A DNA stretch of 28,826 nt from DAOUFU01 sp034429275 (GTDB lineage Bacteria; Chloroflexota; Anaerolineae; Aggregatilineales; Aggregatilineaceae), in the NCBI GenBank assembly GCA_034429275.1, contig DAOUFU010000033.1, positions 1 to 28,826 of the forward strand, written 5' to 3'. The notes beneath the pieces are model-generated. The model did not search any database. It worked only from the letters and a program-made list of their open reading frames with translations, and was not told where the DNA came from. Shown here piece by piece: positions 1 through 7,455 of this stretch. Position numbers and translations under genes: made by a program. Every line of letters starts with the position of its first letter. Position 1 is the stretch's first letter.

Positions 1-135
1 GGCAGGCGTGAGCACATTTACCATGCTGCCATGCTCGATCCACACACTGCCGCCGAACTCAGCCTGGAGCAAATCTGGGCGCTGGTCGATGACCTGATCG
101 CAGCGCATGGCAGCTGGTTGCCGGAGTATCACTGA
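1..135 (+). CDS. GH4-family glycosidase (alpha-galactosidase/alpha-glucosidase type), C-terminal end only
   Basis: Only the last 44 codons lie in the window; the gene enters from the left edge. The reading frame from base 1 ends at TGA 133-135. The peptide has the pattern A-M-L-D-P-H-T-A-A, then L-S-L-E-Q-I-W-A-L-V-D, then A-H-G-S-W-L-P. This matches the usual C-terminus of NAD- and metal-dependent glycoside hydrolase family 4 enzymes (MelA/AglA/LplD type). The next gene, a Gfo/Idh/MocA dehydrogenase, starts 37 bases downstream on the same strand, so the two are probably co-transcribed in a sugar catabolism operon. The substrate cannot be told from this fragment. The family call rests on C-terminal pattern recognition only. 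Confidence 0.7.
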   Translation, partial: GRREHIYHAAMLDPHTAAELSLEQIWALVDDLIAAHGSWLPEYH

Positions 136-172
136 GAGAGAGTAGAGCGGCCCTGGCCGGGGAGAGAGAACC

Positions 173-1327
173 GTGGGCGAAATCATGAACGTGGGCATCA
201 TCGGGACCGGCGGCATCGCGCCTGCTTATGTGCGCGGCTGCCGCTACTTCGACCGCGCGCTGAACGTGGTCGCGTGTGCTGACCTGGATCACGAACGGGC
301 GGCGGCCTTCGCGGCGGAATGGGGCATTCGCGCCGTGACGACCGACCAACTGCTGGCCGATCCAGACATCCAGATCGTGATCAACCTGACTGTGCCCAAA
401 GCGCACGCCGAGGTCAGCCTGGCGGCGATTGCAGCGGGCAAGCACGTTTACAGCGAGAAGCCGCTGGGCATTGCGGTGCGCCAGGGCAGGCAGATTCTCG
501 ACGCAGCGCACGACAAGGGCGTGCGTGTGGGCTGCGCGCCGGATACCTTCCTGGGTGGTGGGCTGCAGACCTGCCGCAAGTTGATCGATGACGGCTGGAT
601 CGGTGAGCCGGTGGGCGCGACGGCTTTCATGCTGGGGCGCGGGCCGGAAAGCTGGCACCTCAACCCACACTTTTTCTACGAATTGGGGGGCGGTCCCCTG
701 TTTGATATGGGGCCGTACTACCTGACGGCGTTGGTGCACCTGTTGGGGCCGGTCAAGCGGTTGAGTGGTTCGGCGCGGATCACCTTCCCGGAACGCATTG
801 CCACCAGCCAGAAATGGTACGGTGAGCGGCTGCCGGTCGAAGTGCCGACCCATGTCTCGGCCACGCTGGAATTTGCCGGTGGCCCGGTGGCAACAGCTAT
901 TCTCAGCTTCGATGTGTGGGCGCACACCCTGCCGCGCATCGAGATTTATGGCTCGGAAGGCACGCTGCTAGTCCCTGATCCCAATACCTTTGGTGGCCCG
1001 GTCAAGCTGTGGACCTCAAAAGATCACACCTGGCAGCGCCGCGATGAAGGCAGCCGCGAGGGAGACTGGCGTCATGCCGGGTGGCGCGAGGTGCCGCTCA
1101 GTCATTCTCCGCAGGTCAGCCGGGGCGTGGGCGTGGCCGATATGGCCTACGCGATCCGGTCGGGCCGTCCGCACCGGGCGAGCGGCGCGCTGGCCTTCCA
1201 CGTGCTGGACATCATGGAGTCCATCTACACGGCTTCCAAAAGCGGCCATTATGTGGCGCTCGACAGCCAGTGCAGCCAGCCCGGACCGCTGCCGGTGGGG
1301 TTATTGGAGCACACGCTGGACGACTGA
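173..1327 (+). CDS. Gfo/Idh/MocA family NAD(P)-dependent oxidoreductase
   Basis: 384-residue cytoplasmic dehydrogenase. The N-terminal Rossmann fold shows G-T-G-G-I-A at residues 11-16. The family motif E-K-P is at residues 95-97, where the Lys is the usual catalytic residue of the class. The C-terminal half is the alpha/beta substrate domain. Members oxidise sugars, inositols or related polyols, or act on glycosides by transient oxidation; the substrate here is unknown. The GTG start at 173 is preferred over ATG 185 because the purine-rich GGGGAGAG at 159-166 is spaced correctly for it. The gene follows a GH4 glycosidase end and faces a class II aldolase, so a role in breaking down a glycoside-derived sugar is likely. 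A perfect hairpin lies just downstream. Confidence 0.9.
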   Translation: MGEIMNVGIIGTGGIAPAYVRGCRYFDRALNVVACADLDHERAAAFAAEWGIRAVTTDQLLADPDIQIVINLTVPKAHAEVSLAAIAAGKHVYSEKPLGIAVRQGRQILDAAHDKGVRVGCAPDTFLGGGLQTCRKLIDDGWIGEPVGATAFMLGRGPESWHLNPHFFYELGGGPLFDMGPYYLTALVHLLGPVKRLSGSARITFPERIATSQKWYGERLPVEVPTHVSATLEFAGGPVATAILSFDVWAHTLPRIEIYGSEGTLLVPDPNTFGGPVKLWTSKDHTWQRRDEGSREGDWRHAGWREVPLSHSPQVSRGVGVADMAYAIRSGRPHRASGALAFHVLDIMESIYTASKSGHYVALDSQCSQPGPLPVGLLEHTLDD

Positions 1328-1360
1328 ACGCGGCGCGAGAGAGATTTGCGGCAGATATTC

Positions 1361-1386
1361 CGGGGAGGGCCTGAACGCCCTCCCCG
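1361..1386. terminator. Hairpin terminator between convergent genes
   Basis: A perfect 10-bp inverted repeat (1361-1370 with 1377-1386, six-base loop) is followed by a short T-rich stretch on the plus strand. It sits in the 76-base gap between the oxidoreductase stop and the aldolase stop, so it can serve both transcripts. A strong U-tract is absent. Confidence 0.75.
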
Positions 1387-1403
1387 CTGTTTGGTGGGCG
1401 GAC

Positions 1404-2066
1404 CTAGCTCTTGACGTGATAGCGCTGCTGGAGGGCGGCGATCTGCTCGTCGGTCAGGAAGTTGACGTTGCCCAGTTGGTGCGCCGTGAGGTAAATGCGC
1501 GCGTTAAGCTCGATGGTCTCGACGTTGAAGAGCGCTTCGGTCAGCGTCTTACCATAGGCCACCACGCCGTGATTGCCCATCAGCAGCGTGTCGTGATCGA
1601 CGATATAGGGGGCCATCGAGTCGGGCAGTTCATCGCCGCCGGGAATGGCATAGGGCACGAGCGGCGTCGGCCCGGTGCGAACCACGACTTCCGGCAGGAA
1701 GGGACGATCCAACGCTACCCCGGCTACGGCGAAGCCCGTTGCCGTCGGCGGGTGGGCGTGGACAACTGAGCGCACATCGGGGCGTAACCGGTAGATCGCC
1801 AGGTGCATTTTGCTCTCGGAGGAAGGTTTCATGCCCTGCTTGGCGGAGATCACTTCACCGGAGTAAGTCACCTTCACCATATCTTCCGGGCGCATGAAGC
1901 CTTTGCTGACTCCGCTCGGCGTGATCAGCAGTTCGCTGTCGTTGAGGCGCACCGAAATGTTGCCATCGTTGCTGGTGACCATGAACAGGTCATACAAGCG
2001 CCGGCCCGCGCGGCACATTTCCTCGCGCAGACTCCATTCTTCCCAGGTGCCGTTTGTGTGAACCAC
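1404..2066 (-). CDS. Class II aldolase/adducin family protein (fuculose-phosphate aldolase or ribulose-phosphate epimerase type)
   Basis: 220-residue zinc-dependent enzyme of the FucA/AraD/RhaD family, which cleaves or epimerises phosphorylated sugars in the cytoplasm. The family phosphate-binding motif N-D-G-N-I-S is near residue 33. The catalytic glutamate region S-S-E-S-K is followed by the metal-binding H-A-H and a third metal histidine in G-N-H-G. The GTG start at 2066 is supported by GAGGA about ten bases upstream. Which sugar phosphate it uses cannot be read from sequence. It is divergent from the sugar ABC transporter genes and convergent with the oxidoreductase, so it probably handles a breakdown product of the imported sugar. 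Other members of this superfamily act on non-sugar substrates, so the exact reaction is open. Confidence 0.88.
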   Translation of the reverse strand: MVHTNGTWEEWSLREEMCRAGRRLYDLFMVTSNDGNISVRLNDSELLITPSGVSKGFMRPEDMVKVTYSGEVISAKQGMKPSSESKMHLAIYRLRPDVRSVVHAHPPTATGFAVAGVALDRPFLPEVVVRTGPTPLVPYAIPGGDELPDSMAPYIVDHDTLLMGNHGVVAYGKTLTEALFNVETIELNARIYLTAHQLGNVNFLTDEQIAALQQRYHVKS

Positions 2067-2363
2067 TGCTGTTTATCCTCATCTTGTGCTCAGAAGCGTA
2101 CGTGAGCGGGTGGCTGCGTCGTGGTGAGGCAGCACAGGGGGCGATGCTGACTGCTCATCGCCCCGGCCCGGCTTTTAGTGTACCGCAGCTTGGGCCGCCG
2201 GTCTATCCCGTGCTTGACGGTGAAAACTGGGCAACAGGTGACAAGTTGAATCACTTGAGGTAGCATTCTAGGGTATACCACATGCTATTGCACACTCCTA
2301 ATATCATGCTTACCTGGTATATCGTCCTTAAATCAAATGATATTTGGCAGGGAGGCATTTTCA
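2067..2363. promoter_or_regulatory. Divergent control region between aldolase and first sugar-binding protein
   Basis: 297 bases without a convincing gene. It contains a perfect 9-bp stem-loop (2138-2146 with 2156-2164) in the leader of the aldolase. It also contains the 8-bp palindrome GGTATACC at 2272-2279, with the related GGTATA again at 2316-2321. A weak plus-strand promoter TTGAAT (2246-2251) -17 bases- TAGGGT (2269-2274) would overlap the palindrome. The Shine-Dalgarno sequence of the downstream gene, GGGAGG, is at 2350-2355. The GTGAGCGCTCAC operator found before the second binding-protein gene is not seen here. Confidence 0.4.
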
Positions 2364-3338
2364 ATGAAACCAGTACGCGCCAAAGGGGTATTGACGCTGG
2401 CTCTGCTGCTCGTTATGCTGAGCGCTGGCAGCGTATCGACGTTCGCTCAGCAGCCCGGCGGCGGCCAGGGGTTGGTCATCGGGTTTTCGCAGGTTGGCTC
2501 CGAAAGCGATTGGCGTACTGCTTTCACCGAGATTACGCTGGCTGAAGCCGAGTCGCGCGGGATCAATCTCCTGTTCTCGAATGCCGAAAACAGCCAGGAA
2601 AACCAGATCGCGGCACTTCGCTCGTTCATCGAGCAGCGGGTAGATGCCATCGTGCTCGCGCCGGTGATCGAGACGGGGTGGGCACCGATACTGCGCGAAG
2701 TCCAGGCTGCCGGGATTCCCCTGGTGATTATCGACCTCAATGTGACGGCGGATGAATCGCTCTACCTGACGCGCGTATCGTCCGATTTTGTGGCCGAGGG
2801 TCGGCTGGCGGCGGCCTGGCTGGCGCAGGCCACTTCTGGCGAGTGTAACATCGTCGAGTTGCAGGGGACTGTCGGCTCCAGCGCGGCGCGTGACCGGCAG
2901 ATCGGGTTCAACGAGGTCATCGCGCTGTTTCCCAAGATGCAGATCATCGTCTCGCAGACTGCCGACTTTCGCCGTGCGATGGGGCGCGAAGTGATGCAGG
3001 GCATCTTGCATACGGAGGACCCCAACGAAATCTGTGCAGTGTGGTCCCATAACGATGATATGGCGATCGGGGCAATCCAGGCGATCAAGGATGCCGGGCT
3101 GGACCCCGGCAAAGACATCTTGATCGTTTCGGTGGATGCGATCCCCGACATTTTTAAGGCCATGATGGATGGGGATGCCAACGCCACGGTGGAGCTTAGC
3201 CCCTACATGGCCGGCCCGGCCTTCGACGCCATTGTGGCCTATCTCAACGGCGAAGAAGTGCCCAAATGGATACCCGTTCTGGGTGGGGTATATCTGCCCG
3301 ACACCGCCGCCGAGGAATATGCCCGGCGTAAGCGGTGA
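2364..3338 (+). CDS. Sugar ABC transporter substrate-binding protein, YtfQ-like (paralogue 1)
   Basis: 324-residue periplasmic-binding-protein (type I fold) with an N-terminal signal sequence of about 28 residues ending near F-A-Q. It matches the galactofuranose-binding YtfQ family throughout: G-F-S-Q-V-G-S-E-S at 40-48, then Q-E-N-Q, L-A-P-V-I, V-E-L-Q-G-T-V-G, S-H-N-D-D-M and V-D-A-I-P-D. ATG 2364 is chosen over ATG 2337 because GGGAGG (2350-2355) is eight bases upstream and the signal peptide begins there. By eye it is roughly two-thirds identical to the second binding protein at 4630. It differs at a likely sugar contact: D124-L125 stands where paralogue 2, YtfQ and RbsB have Asp-Arg. No transporter genes of its own adjoin it, so it probably shares the ATPase and permeases downstream. 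Confidence 0.9.
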   Translation: MKPVRAKGVLTLALLLVMLSAGSVSTFAQQPGGGQGLVIGFSQVGSESDWRTAFTEITLAEAESRGINLLFSNAENSQENQIAALRSFIEQRVDAIVLAPVIETGWAPILREVQAAGIPLVIIDLNVTADESLYLTRVSSDFVAEGRLAAAWLAQATSGECNIVELQGTVGSSAARDRQIGFNEVIALFPKMQIIVSQTADFRRAMGREVMQGILHTEDPNEICAVWSHNDDMAIGAIQAIKDAGLDPGKDILIVSVDAIPDIFKAMMDGDANATVELSPYMAGPAFDAIVAYLNGEEVPKWIPVLGGVYLPDTAAEEYARRKR

Positions 3339-3381
3339 GGGGTGCCGCCCCGTGTGTTGTATGCGCAGCCTTTGAGGGAGT

Positions 3382-3421
3382 GGATCGGCTCGATCCAATA
3401 GACCAATAGATCGACACGATC
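3382..3421. promoter_or_regulatory. Paired inverted repeats and tandem 8-mer upstream of the LacI-family gene
   Basis: GGATCG-gct-CGATCC (3382-3396) is followed 26 bases on, centre to centre, by GATCG-aca-CGATC (3409-3421). Between them CCAATAGA is repeated head to tail at 3395-3402 and 3403-3410. The cluster ends 24 bases before the repressor start codon, a usual place for an autoregulatory operator. Function is inferred from position and symmetry only. Confidence 0.4.
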
Positions 3422-3445
3422 CAGCACCAGAGTGTAGGAAGCCAG

Positions 3446-4468
3446 ATGGCCAATTCCAGAGCATCGCGCCCAACCCTGCTGGACGTTGCCAGACTTTCTG
3501 GCGTCTCGTATCAGACCGTTTCGCGTGTGATCAACGATCATCCTTACGTGTCGAAAGAGACGCGCCAGCGGGTTCAGGCTGCGATCGACACCCTGGGATA
3601 CCGGCCCAGCAAAGCTGCAACCAAACTGGCTTCAAAGTCGTCGAAGATTATCGCCATCGTGTTGTATGGCAGCTGGTTCCCCGGCATGGCGGAGATCGCG
3701 CTCAATGTGGAGCTGGCCGCCAAGACCAGCGGCTTTGATGTCATCCTCATCAACATCACCGAGCCAAAGGAACAGCTTGTCGAAGCGCTGGATAATGTCA
3801 AAGCCTGGGTCGTCGATGGAATTATCCTGATCGTCCCTGTACAGGGCCTGCCGTTTGAAGAAGTCCACGCTTTGTGCGGCGGCACGCCGGTGGTGCAGAT
3901 CGATTCGCAGCGCTCACCGGGCATCCCCTCGGCGATCATTGATGAGACCTATGGCACGCAGCAGATGGTCGAGCACCTGATCGCGCTGGGGCATTCCCGG
4001 TGCTATGAGATCGCCGGTTCACTCGACTGGTTCAGCGCCCAGGTTCGGCACGAAGCGTGCGCCCAGGTGTTCATCGCGCACGGCATGGAGCCGCCGCGCA
4101 CCGTCGAGGCCAACTGGACGGTATCGGGCGGCTATCGCGCCGCCAAACGCATTCTCGAAGAAGGGCAGGACTTCACCGCCATCATTGCTGCCAATGACAG
4201 CATGGCGTTTGGAGCCATCCGCGCGCTGTACGAGGCGGGATTGTCGGTCCCTGAGGATGTGTCGGTTGTCGGGTTCGACGATGCCCCCGAAGCAGCCTAT
4301 TTTTTCCCCCCGCTAACCACCGTGCGGCGGAATCTGATCCAGCTTGGCATCACCGGCTTTGAATACCTGATGCAGATCATGGACGACCCGGATACCCCGG
4401 CCCAGCCGCGCGTACTGCTGCCCAGGGTGATCTTCCGCCAGAGCACACGGGCCGCGCGCCGCCCATAA
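3446..4468 (+). CDS. LacI-family transcriptional repressor of the sugar transporter
   Basis: 340-residue regulator with an N-terminal helix-turn-helix (residues about 10-55), a hinge helix (55-64) and a sugar-binding domain resembling periplasmic binding proteins (about 65-335). The recognition helix reads S-Y-Q-T-V-S-R; Tyr22, Gln23 and Arg27 correspond to Tyr17, Gln18 and Arg22, the specificity residues of E. coli LacI. Hinge Leu61 matches LacI Leu56, which inserts into the minor groove. The start at 3446 has AGGAA five bases upstream. The gene lies between the two binding-protein genes. A LacI-type operator covers the start point of the downstream gene (4578-4589), so it very likely represses the importer until its sugar is bound. 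The inducer is unknown but is probably the transported sugar or a derivative. Confidence 0.92.
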   Translation: MANSRASRPTLLDVARLSGVSYQTVSRVINDHPYVSKETRQRVQAAIDTLGYRPSKAATKLASKSSKIIAIVLYGSWFPGMAEIALNVELAAKTSGFDVILINITEPKEQLVEALDNVKAWVVDGIILIVPVQGLPFEEVHALCGGTPVVQIDSQRSPGIPSAIIDETYGTQQMVEHLIALGHSRCYEIAGSLDWFSAQVRHEACAQVFIAHGMEPPRTVEANWTVSGGYRAAKRILEEGQDFTAIIAANDSMAFGAIRALYEAGLSVPEDVSVVGFDDAPEAAYFFPPLTTVRRNLIQLGITGFEYLMQIMDDPDTPAQPRVLLPRVIFRQSTRAARRP

Positions 4469-4542
4469 CCTCGCACGCACGTGCTTTCTCCGATTGTTTT
4501 TTTCTTCAATATTTGACTTAATAGGCGAGTGAATGCATTTGC

Positions 4543-4572
4543 TTGACTCCCGAAAAAAACCTGTTGTATGAT
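4543..4572 (+). promoter_or_regulatory. Sigma70-type promoter of the second binding-protein/transporter operon
   Basis: TTGACT (4543-4548) and TATGAT (4567-4572) are separated by 18 bases. The predicted start point, about 4579, falls inside the adjacent GTGAGCGCTCAC palindrome. Confidence 0.8.
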
Positions 4573-4577
4573 TATCA

Positions 4578-4589
4578 GTGAGCGCTCAC
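4578..4589. promoter_or_regulatory. LacI-type operator GTGAGCGCTCAC
   Basis: A perfect 12-bp palindrome starts six bases after the -10 box, so bound repressor would cover the transcription start. The sequence equals the core of the symmetric ideal lac operator. The neighbouring repressor has the Tyr-Gln-Arg specificity residues that read GTGA half-sites in LacI. Confidence 0.82.
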
Positions 4590-4629
4590 ATATCGCATCT
4601 GATGTTGGTTTTTAAGGAGAACGGAAGAC

Positions 4630-5580
4630 ATGCGACTCATGAAACGAAGTTTGTTGGTTTTGGTCCTGGTCGTGCTGGCGATGTCGGCTCTTAACGTCAG
4701 CGCGCAGGGGGGCGGCGAGGGCCTGACCATCGGCTTCTCGCAGATCGGTTCGGAAAGCGCCTGGCGTACTTCCTTCACCGAAGCCGTGAAGGCCGAAGCG
4801 CAAGCGCGCGGCATCAACCTGCTGTTCTCGGATGCGCAGCAGGAGCAGGAAAACCAGATTGCGGCTATCCAGGCCTGGATCGCCCAGGGCGATGTTGACG
4901 CCATCATCCTCGCGCCCGTGATCGAGAGCGGCTGGGATGAGGTACTTCAGGAAGCCAAGGATGCCGGTATCCCCGTAGTGATTGTGGACCGCAACGTGGA
5001 TGCGGACCCCTCGCTCTATGTCACCCGCGTTTCATCGGACTTCGTGCACGAAGGCCGCCTCGCGGCTGCCTGGCTGGTCCAGGCGACCTCTGGCCAGTGC
5101 AATATCGTGGAACTGCAAGGGACCGTTGGCTCTGCGGCGGCAACTGACCGCATGAAGGGCTTCAACGAAGTGATCGCGCTGTTCCCCAAGATGAAGATCA
5201 TCCGCTCCGAAACGGGTAACTTTGTCCGCGCGGAAGGCAAGCAGGTCATGCAGAGCTTCCTGAGCGCCGAAGACCCGGCCAATATCTGCGCTGTGTGGGC
5301 ACACAATGACGATATGGCGATCGGTGCGATCGAAGCGATCAAGGAAGCCGGCCTGGTTCCTGGCAAGGACATCCTGGTTGTCTCGGTCGATGCCATCCCC
5401 GATATCTTCGATGCGCTGGATGCAGGCGAAGCCAACGCGACCGTCGAGCTTAGCCCCTTCATGGGCGGCCCGGCCTTCGACGCTGTGGTTGCGACCCTGA
5501 ACGGCGAAGAATTGCCCAAGTGGATCCCGGTGGGTGGCAAGCTGTACACCAGCCGCGCTGCTTACGAGGCGGATCACTAA
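4630..5580 (+). CDS. Sugar ABC transporter substrate-binding protein, YtfQ-like (paralogue 2)
   Basis: 316-residue exported sugar-binding protein with a signal peptide of about 25 residues ending near V-S-A-Q. The motif series follows YtfQ closely: G-F-S-Q-I-G-S-E-S, Q-E-N-Q-I, D120-R121 (sugar-contact pair), V-E-L-Q-G-T-V-G, A-H-N-D-D-M and V-D-A-I-P-D. AAGGAG at 4614-4619 precedes the ATG. It keeps the Arg that paralogue 1 lacks, so it is the better candidate for the classical furanose ligand. It is the first gene of the operator-controlled unit and is followed, after a 352-base gap with a strong hairpin, by the ATPase and two permeases. That layout would allow more binding protein than membrane complex to be made. 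Confidence 0.93.
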   Translation: MRLMKRSLLVLVLVVLAMSALNVSAQGGGEGLTIGFSQIGSESAWRTSFTEAVKAEAQARGINLLFSDAQQEQENQIAAIQAWIAQGDVDAIILAPVIESGWDEVLQEAKDAGIPVVIVDRNVDADPSLYVTRVSSDFVHEGRLAAAWLVQATSGQCNIVELQGTVGSAAATDRMKGFNEVIALFPKMKIIRSETGNFVRAEGKQVMQSFLSAEDPANICAVWAHNDDMAIGAIEAIKEAGLVPGKDILVVSVDAIPDIFDALDAGEANATVELSPFMGGPAFDAVVATLNGEELPKWIPVGGKLYTSRAAYEADH

Positions 5581-5603
5581 AGCAGGCGTTCGATAACGCA
5601 CAC

Positions 5604-5629
5604 GCGGGAGGGGATAGTTCCCCTCCCGC
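5604..5629. terminator. Strong hairpin after the second binding-protein gene (terminator or attenuator/stabiliser)
   Basis: Perfect 10-bp GC-rich inverted repeat (5604-5613 with 5620-5629, six-base loop), 23 bases after the stop codon. No U-tract follows. It may therefore reduce read-through into the ATPase gene or protect the 3' end of the binding-protein message rather than fully terminate. Confidence 0.65.
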
Positions 5630-5932
5630 CGCAATGCACGGGGGGAATCCAATCTGCCGGCTAGCCACTGACGCGTTGGCGTTCCCCCAGTCTGAAATCC
5701 AGTATACCCGCTGAGCACGTCGTGGCCAAGTGCCGCCCATCGAGGGTTCGCCGGGGCGCTAGAGACTCATTTTTTGTCAAAATTGCCCCTGATTTCGCTC
5801 TTTTCGCCAGGATGTGACCCCGCACAGGTCCGGGGACTCGGCAGGCCCAATCGGTTCTCCATTTGACTATCGCTTAACATCTAGTAGTCCCTCGGCTCGT
5901 CTTCGAATAATCAGGACCTTAGGTAGCCAGCT
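5630..5932 (+). other. Intergenic stretch before the ATPase gene
   Basis: No gene is seen. TTGACT at 5863-5868 is a possible -35 box, but no good -10 follows at normal spacing. A short CCCCG/CGGGG stem lies at 5818-5835. AGG at 5921-5923 is the only Shine-Dalgarno-like sequence for the ATG at 5933. The region may hold a weak second promoter for the ATPase-permease part. Confidence 0.4.
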
Positions 5933-7453
5933 ATGAGCGCTAATGAGCAAGCACAGTCTCCGTTACTAGAGACACGAGGTCTTACCAAGACGTTTGGGGC
6001 GATCCCCGCATTGTCGGATGTTGATTTTGTGCTCTACCCTGGTGAGGTTCATGCCCTGCTGGGGGAAAATGGGGCCGGAAAATCGACTCTGATCAAGTTA
6101 ATCACGGGGGTTCACCGACGTGACGCGGGCACTATTCTCTTGGAAGGCAAAGAGATCGACCCGCACGGCCCGCGTGATGCCCAGGCCCTGGGGATCAGCG
6201 CGGTTTATCAAGAGATCAATCTCATCCCCACCCTGTCGGTGGCCGAGAACATCTTTCTCGGTCGCCAACCCATGCGTTTCGGCATGGTGAATATGCGCGC
6301 CGCCAATCGCCAGGCGCGCGAGTTGCTCAAAACCTTCAACATTGACATCGACGTCACCCGCGATCTCTCATCGTACTCCATCGCCATTCAGCAAATTGTC
6401 GCCATCGTGCGCGGCGTTGACCTGTCGGCCAAAGTCCTGATTCTGGACGAGCCGACTTCCAGTCTCGACAGGCACGAAGTCGAGACCCTGTTTTCCGTGA
6501 TTCGCTCCCTAAAAGCGCGTGGCATTGGCATCCTGCTCATCACCCACTTCCTCGACCAGGTGTACGAAATCTCGGACCGGATCACCGTGCTGCGGAACGG
6601 GCAAAAAGTGAGCGAGCACAAGACTGCCGAGCTGTCGAGAATGCGGCTGATTTCGGATATGCTGGGCAAGGAACTTACCGAAGAGTTGAGCGACGAGGGC
6701 AGGCGCAAGACCACCAATGGGAACGTCCAGGAAACCTTCTTGCGAGTGAATGGCCTGGGTAAGCGGGGATTTTTGGAGCCGGTTGATCTCGATGTTAAAA
6801 AGGGCGAGATCGTCGGGCTGGCCGGCCTGCTCGGCTCCGGGCGCACCGAGACAGCCCACCTGATCTTCGGCATCGTCAAGAGCGACCAGGGCGAGGCGTT
6901 CGTCCGCGATCAAAAGGTCAGCCTCAACTCGCCGCAAAAAGCCGTCCAGCAGGGGTTCGCACTGTGCCCCGAAGATCGAAAGGTCGAAGGCATCATTGCA
7001 GACCTCTCGGTGCGCGAGAACATCATCCTCGCGCTGCAAGCCAAAATGGGATGGTTCCGGCACCTCTCGCGCAAAAAGCAGGAGGAGCTGGCCCAGCAGA
7101 TGATCGAGGCGCTGCGCATCGTGACAGGAAGCGCAGAGACGCCGGTGAAGGAGCTTTCGGGCGGAAACCAGCAGAAAGTCATCCTGGCGCGCTGGTTGAT
7201 TTCCGATCCTGAACTGCTGATTCTGGACGAGCCTACGCGCGGTATCGATGTGGGCGCACATGCTGAGATCATCAACATTGTCAAACGCCTGGCAAAAGAA
7301 GGCAAAGCGATGATCATCATTTCCTCCGAACTGGCTGAGATCGTTGACTACAGCGATCGGGTCATCGTCATGCGCGACCGCCAGAAGCTCATGGAGCTGG
7401 AGGGTGATCAGATTAGCGAAGCGACCATCATGCAGGCGATTGCTGAGAGGTAA
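5933..7453 (+). CDS. Sugar ABC transporter ATP-binding protein, two ABC domains (YtfR/RbsA-like)
   Basis: 506-residue cytoplasmic ATPase with tandem ABC domains, the length and layout typical of monosaccharide importers (CUT2 class). Domain 1 has Walker A G-E-N-G-A-G-K-S-T at 44-52 and Walker B I-L-D-E-P-T-S-S-L-D near 170. Domain 2 has the family's degenerate Walker A (G-L-L-G-S-G-R-T-E, lacking the Lys), a canonical signature L-S-G-G-N-Q-Q-K and Walker B L-L-I-L-D-E-P-T-R-G-I-D. Loss of the second lysine is normal in this class. The permease gene follows after two bases, so these genes are co-translated. The partner binding proteins are YtfQ-like, hence the likely substrate is a furanose-form hexose or pentose; that is inferred by homology. 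Confidence 0.93.
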   Translation: MSANEQAQSPLLETRGLTKTFGAIPALSDVDFVLYPGEVHALLGENGAGKSTLIKLITGVHRRDAGTILLEGKEIDPHGPRDAQALGISAVYQEINLIPTLSVAENIFLGRQPMRFGMVNMRAANRQARELLKTFNIDIDVTRDLSSYSIAIQQIVAIVRGVDLSAKVLILDEPTSSLDRHEVETLFSVIRSLKARGIGILLITHFLDQVYEISDRITVLRNGQKVSEHKTAELSRMRLISDMLGKELTEELSDEGRRKTTNGNVQETFLRVNGLGKRGFLEPVDLDVKKGEIVGLAGLLGSGRTETAHLIFGIVKSDQGEAFVRDQKVSLNSPQKAVQQGFALCPEDRKVEGIIADLSVRENIILALQAKMGWFRHLSRKKQEELAQQMIEALRIVTGSAETPVKELSGGNQQKVILARWLISDPELLILDEPTRGIDVGAHAEIINIVKRLAKEGKAMIIISSELAEIVDYSDRVIVMRDRQKLMELEGDQISEATIMQAIAER

Positions 7454-7455
7454 TT

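Noticed and set aside
59..925. Long minus-strand open frame over the oxidoreductase gene
   Set aside because: His/Arg/Gln-rich composition with no recognisable domain; it is a shadow of the plus-strand gene. The same applies to the long opposite-strand frames over the ABC transporter, kinase and permease genes.
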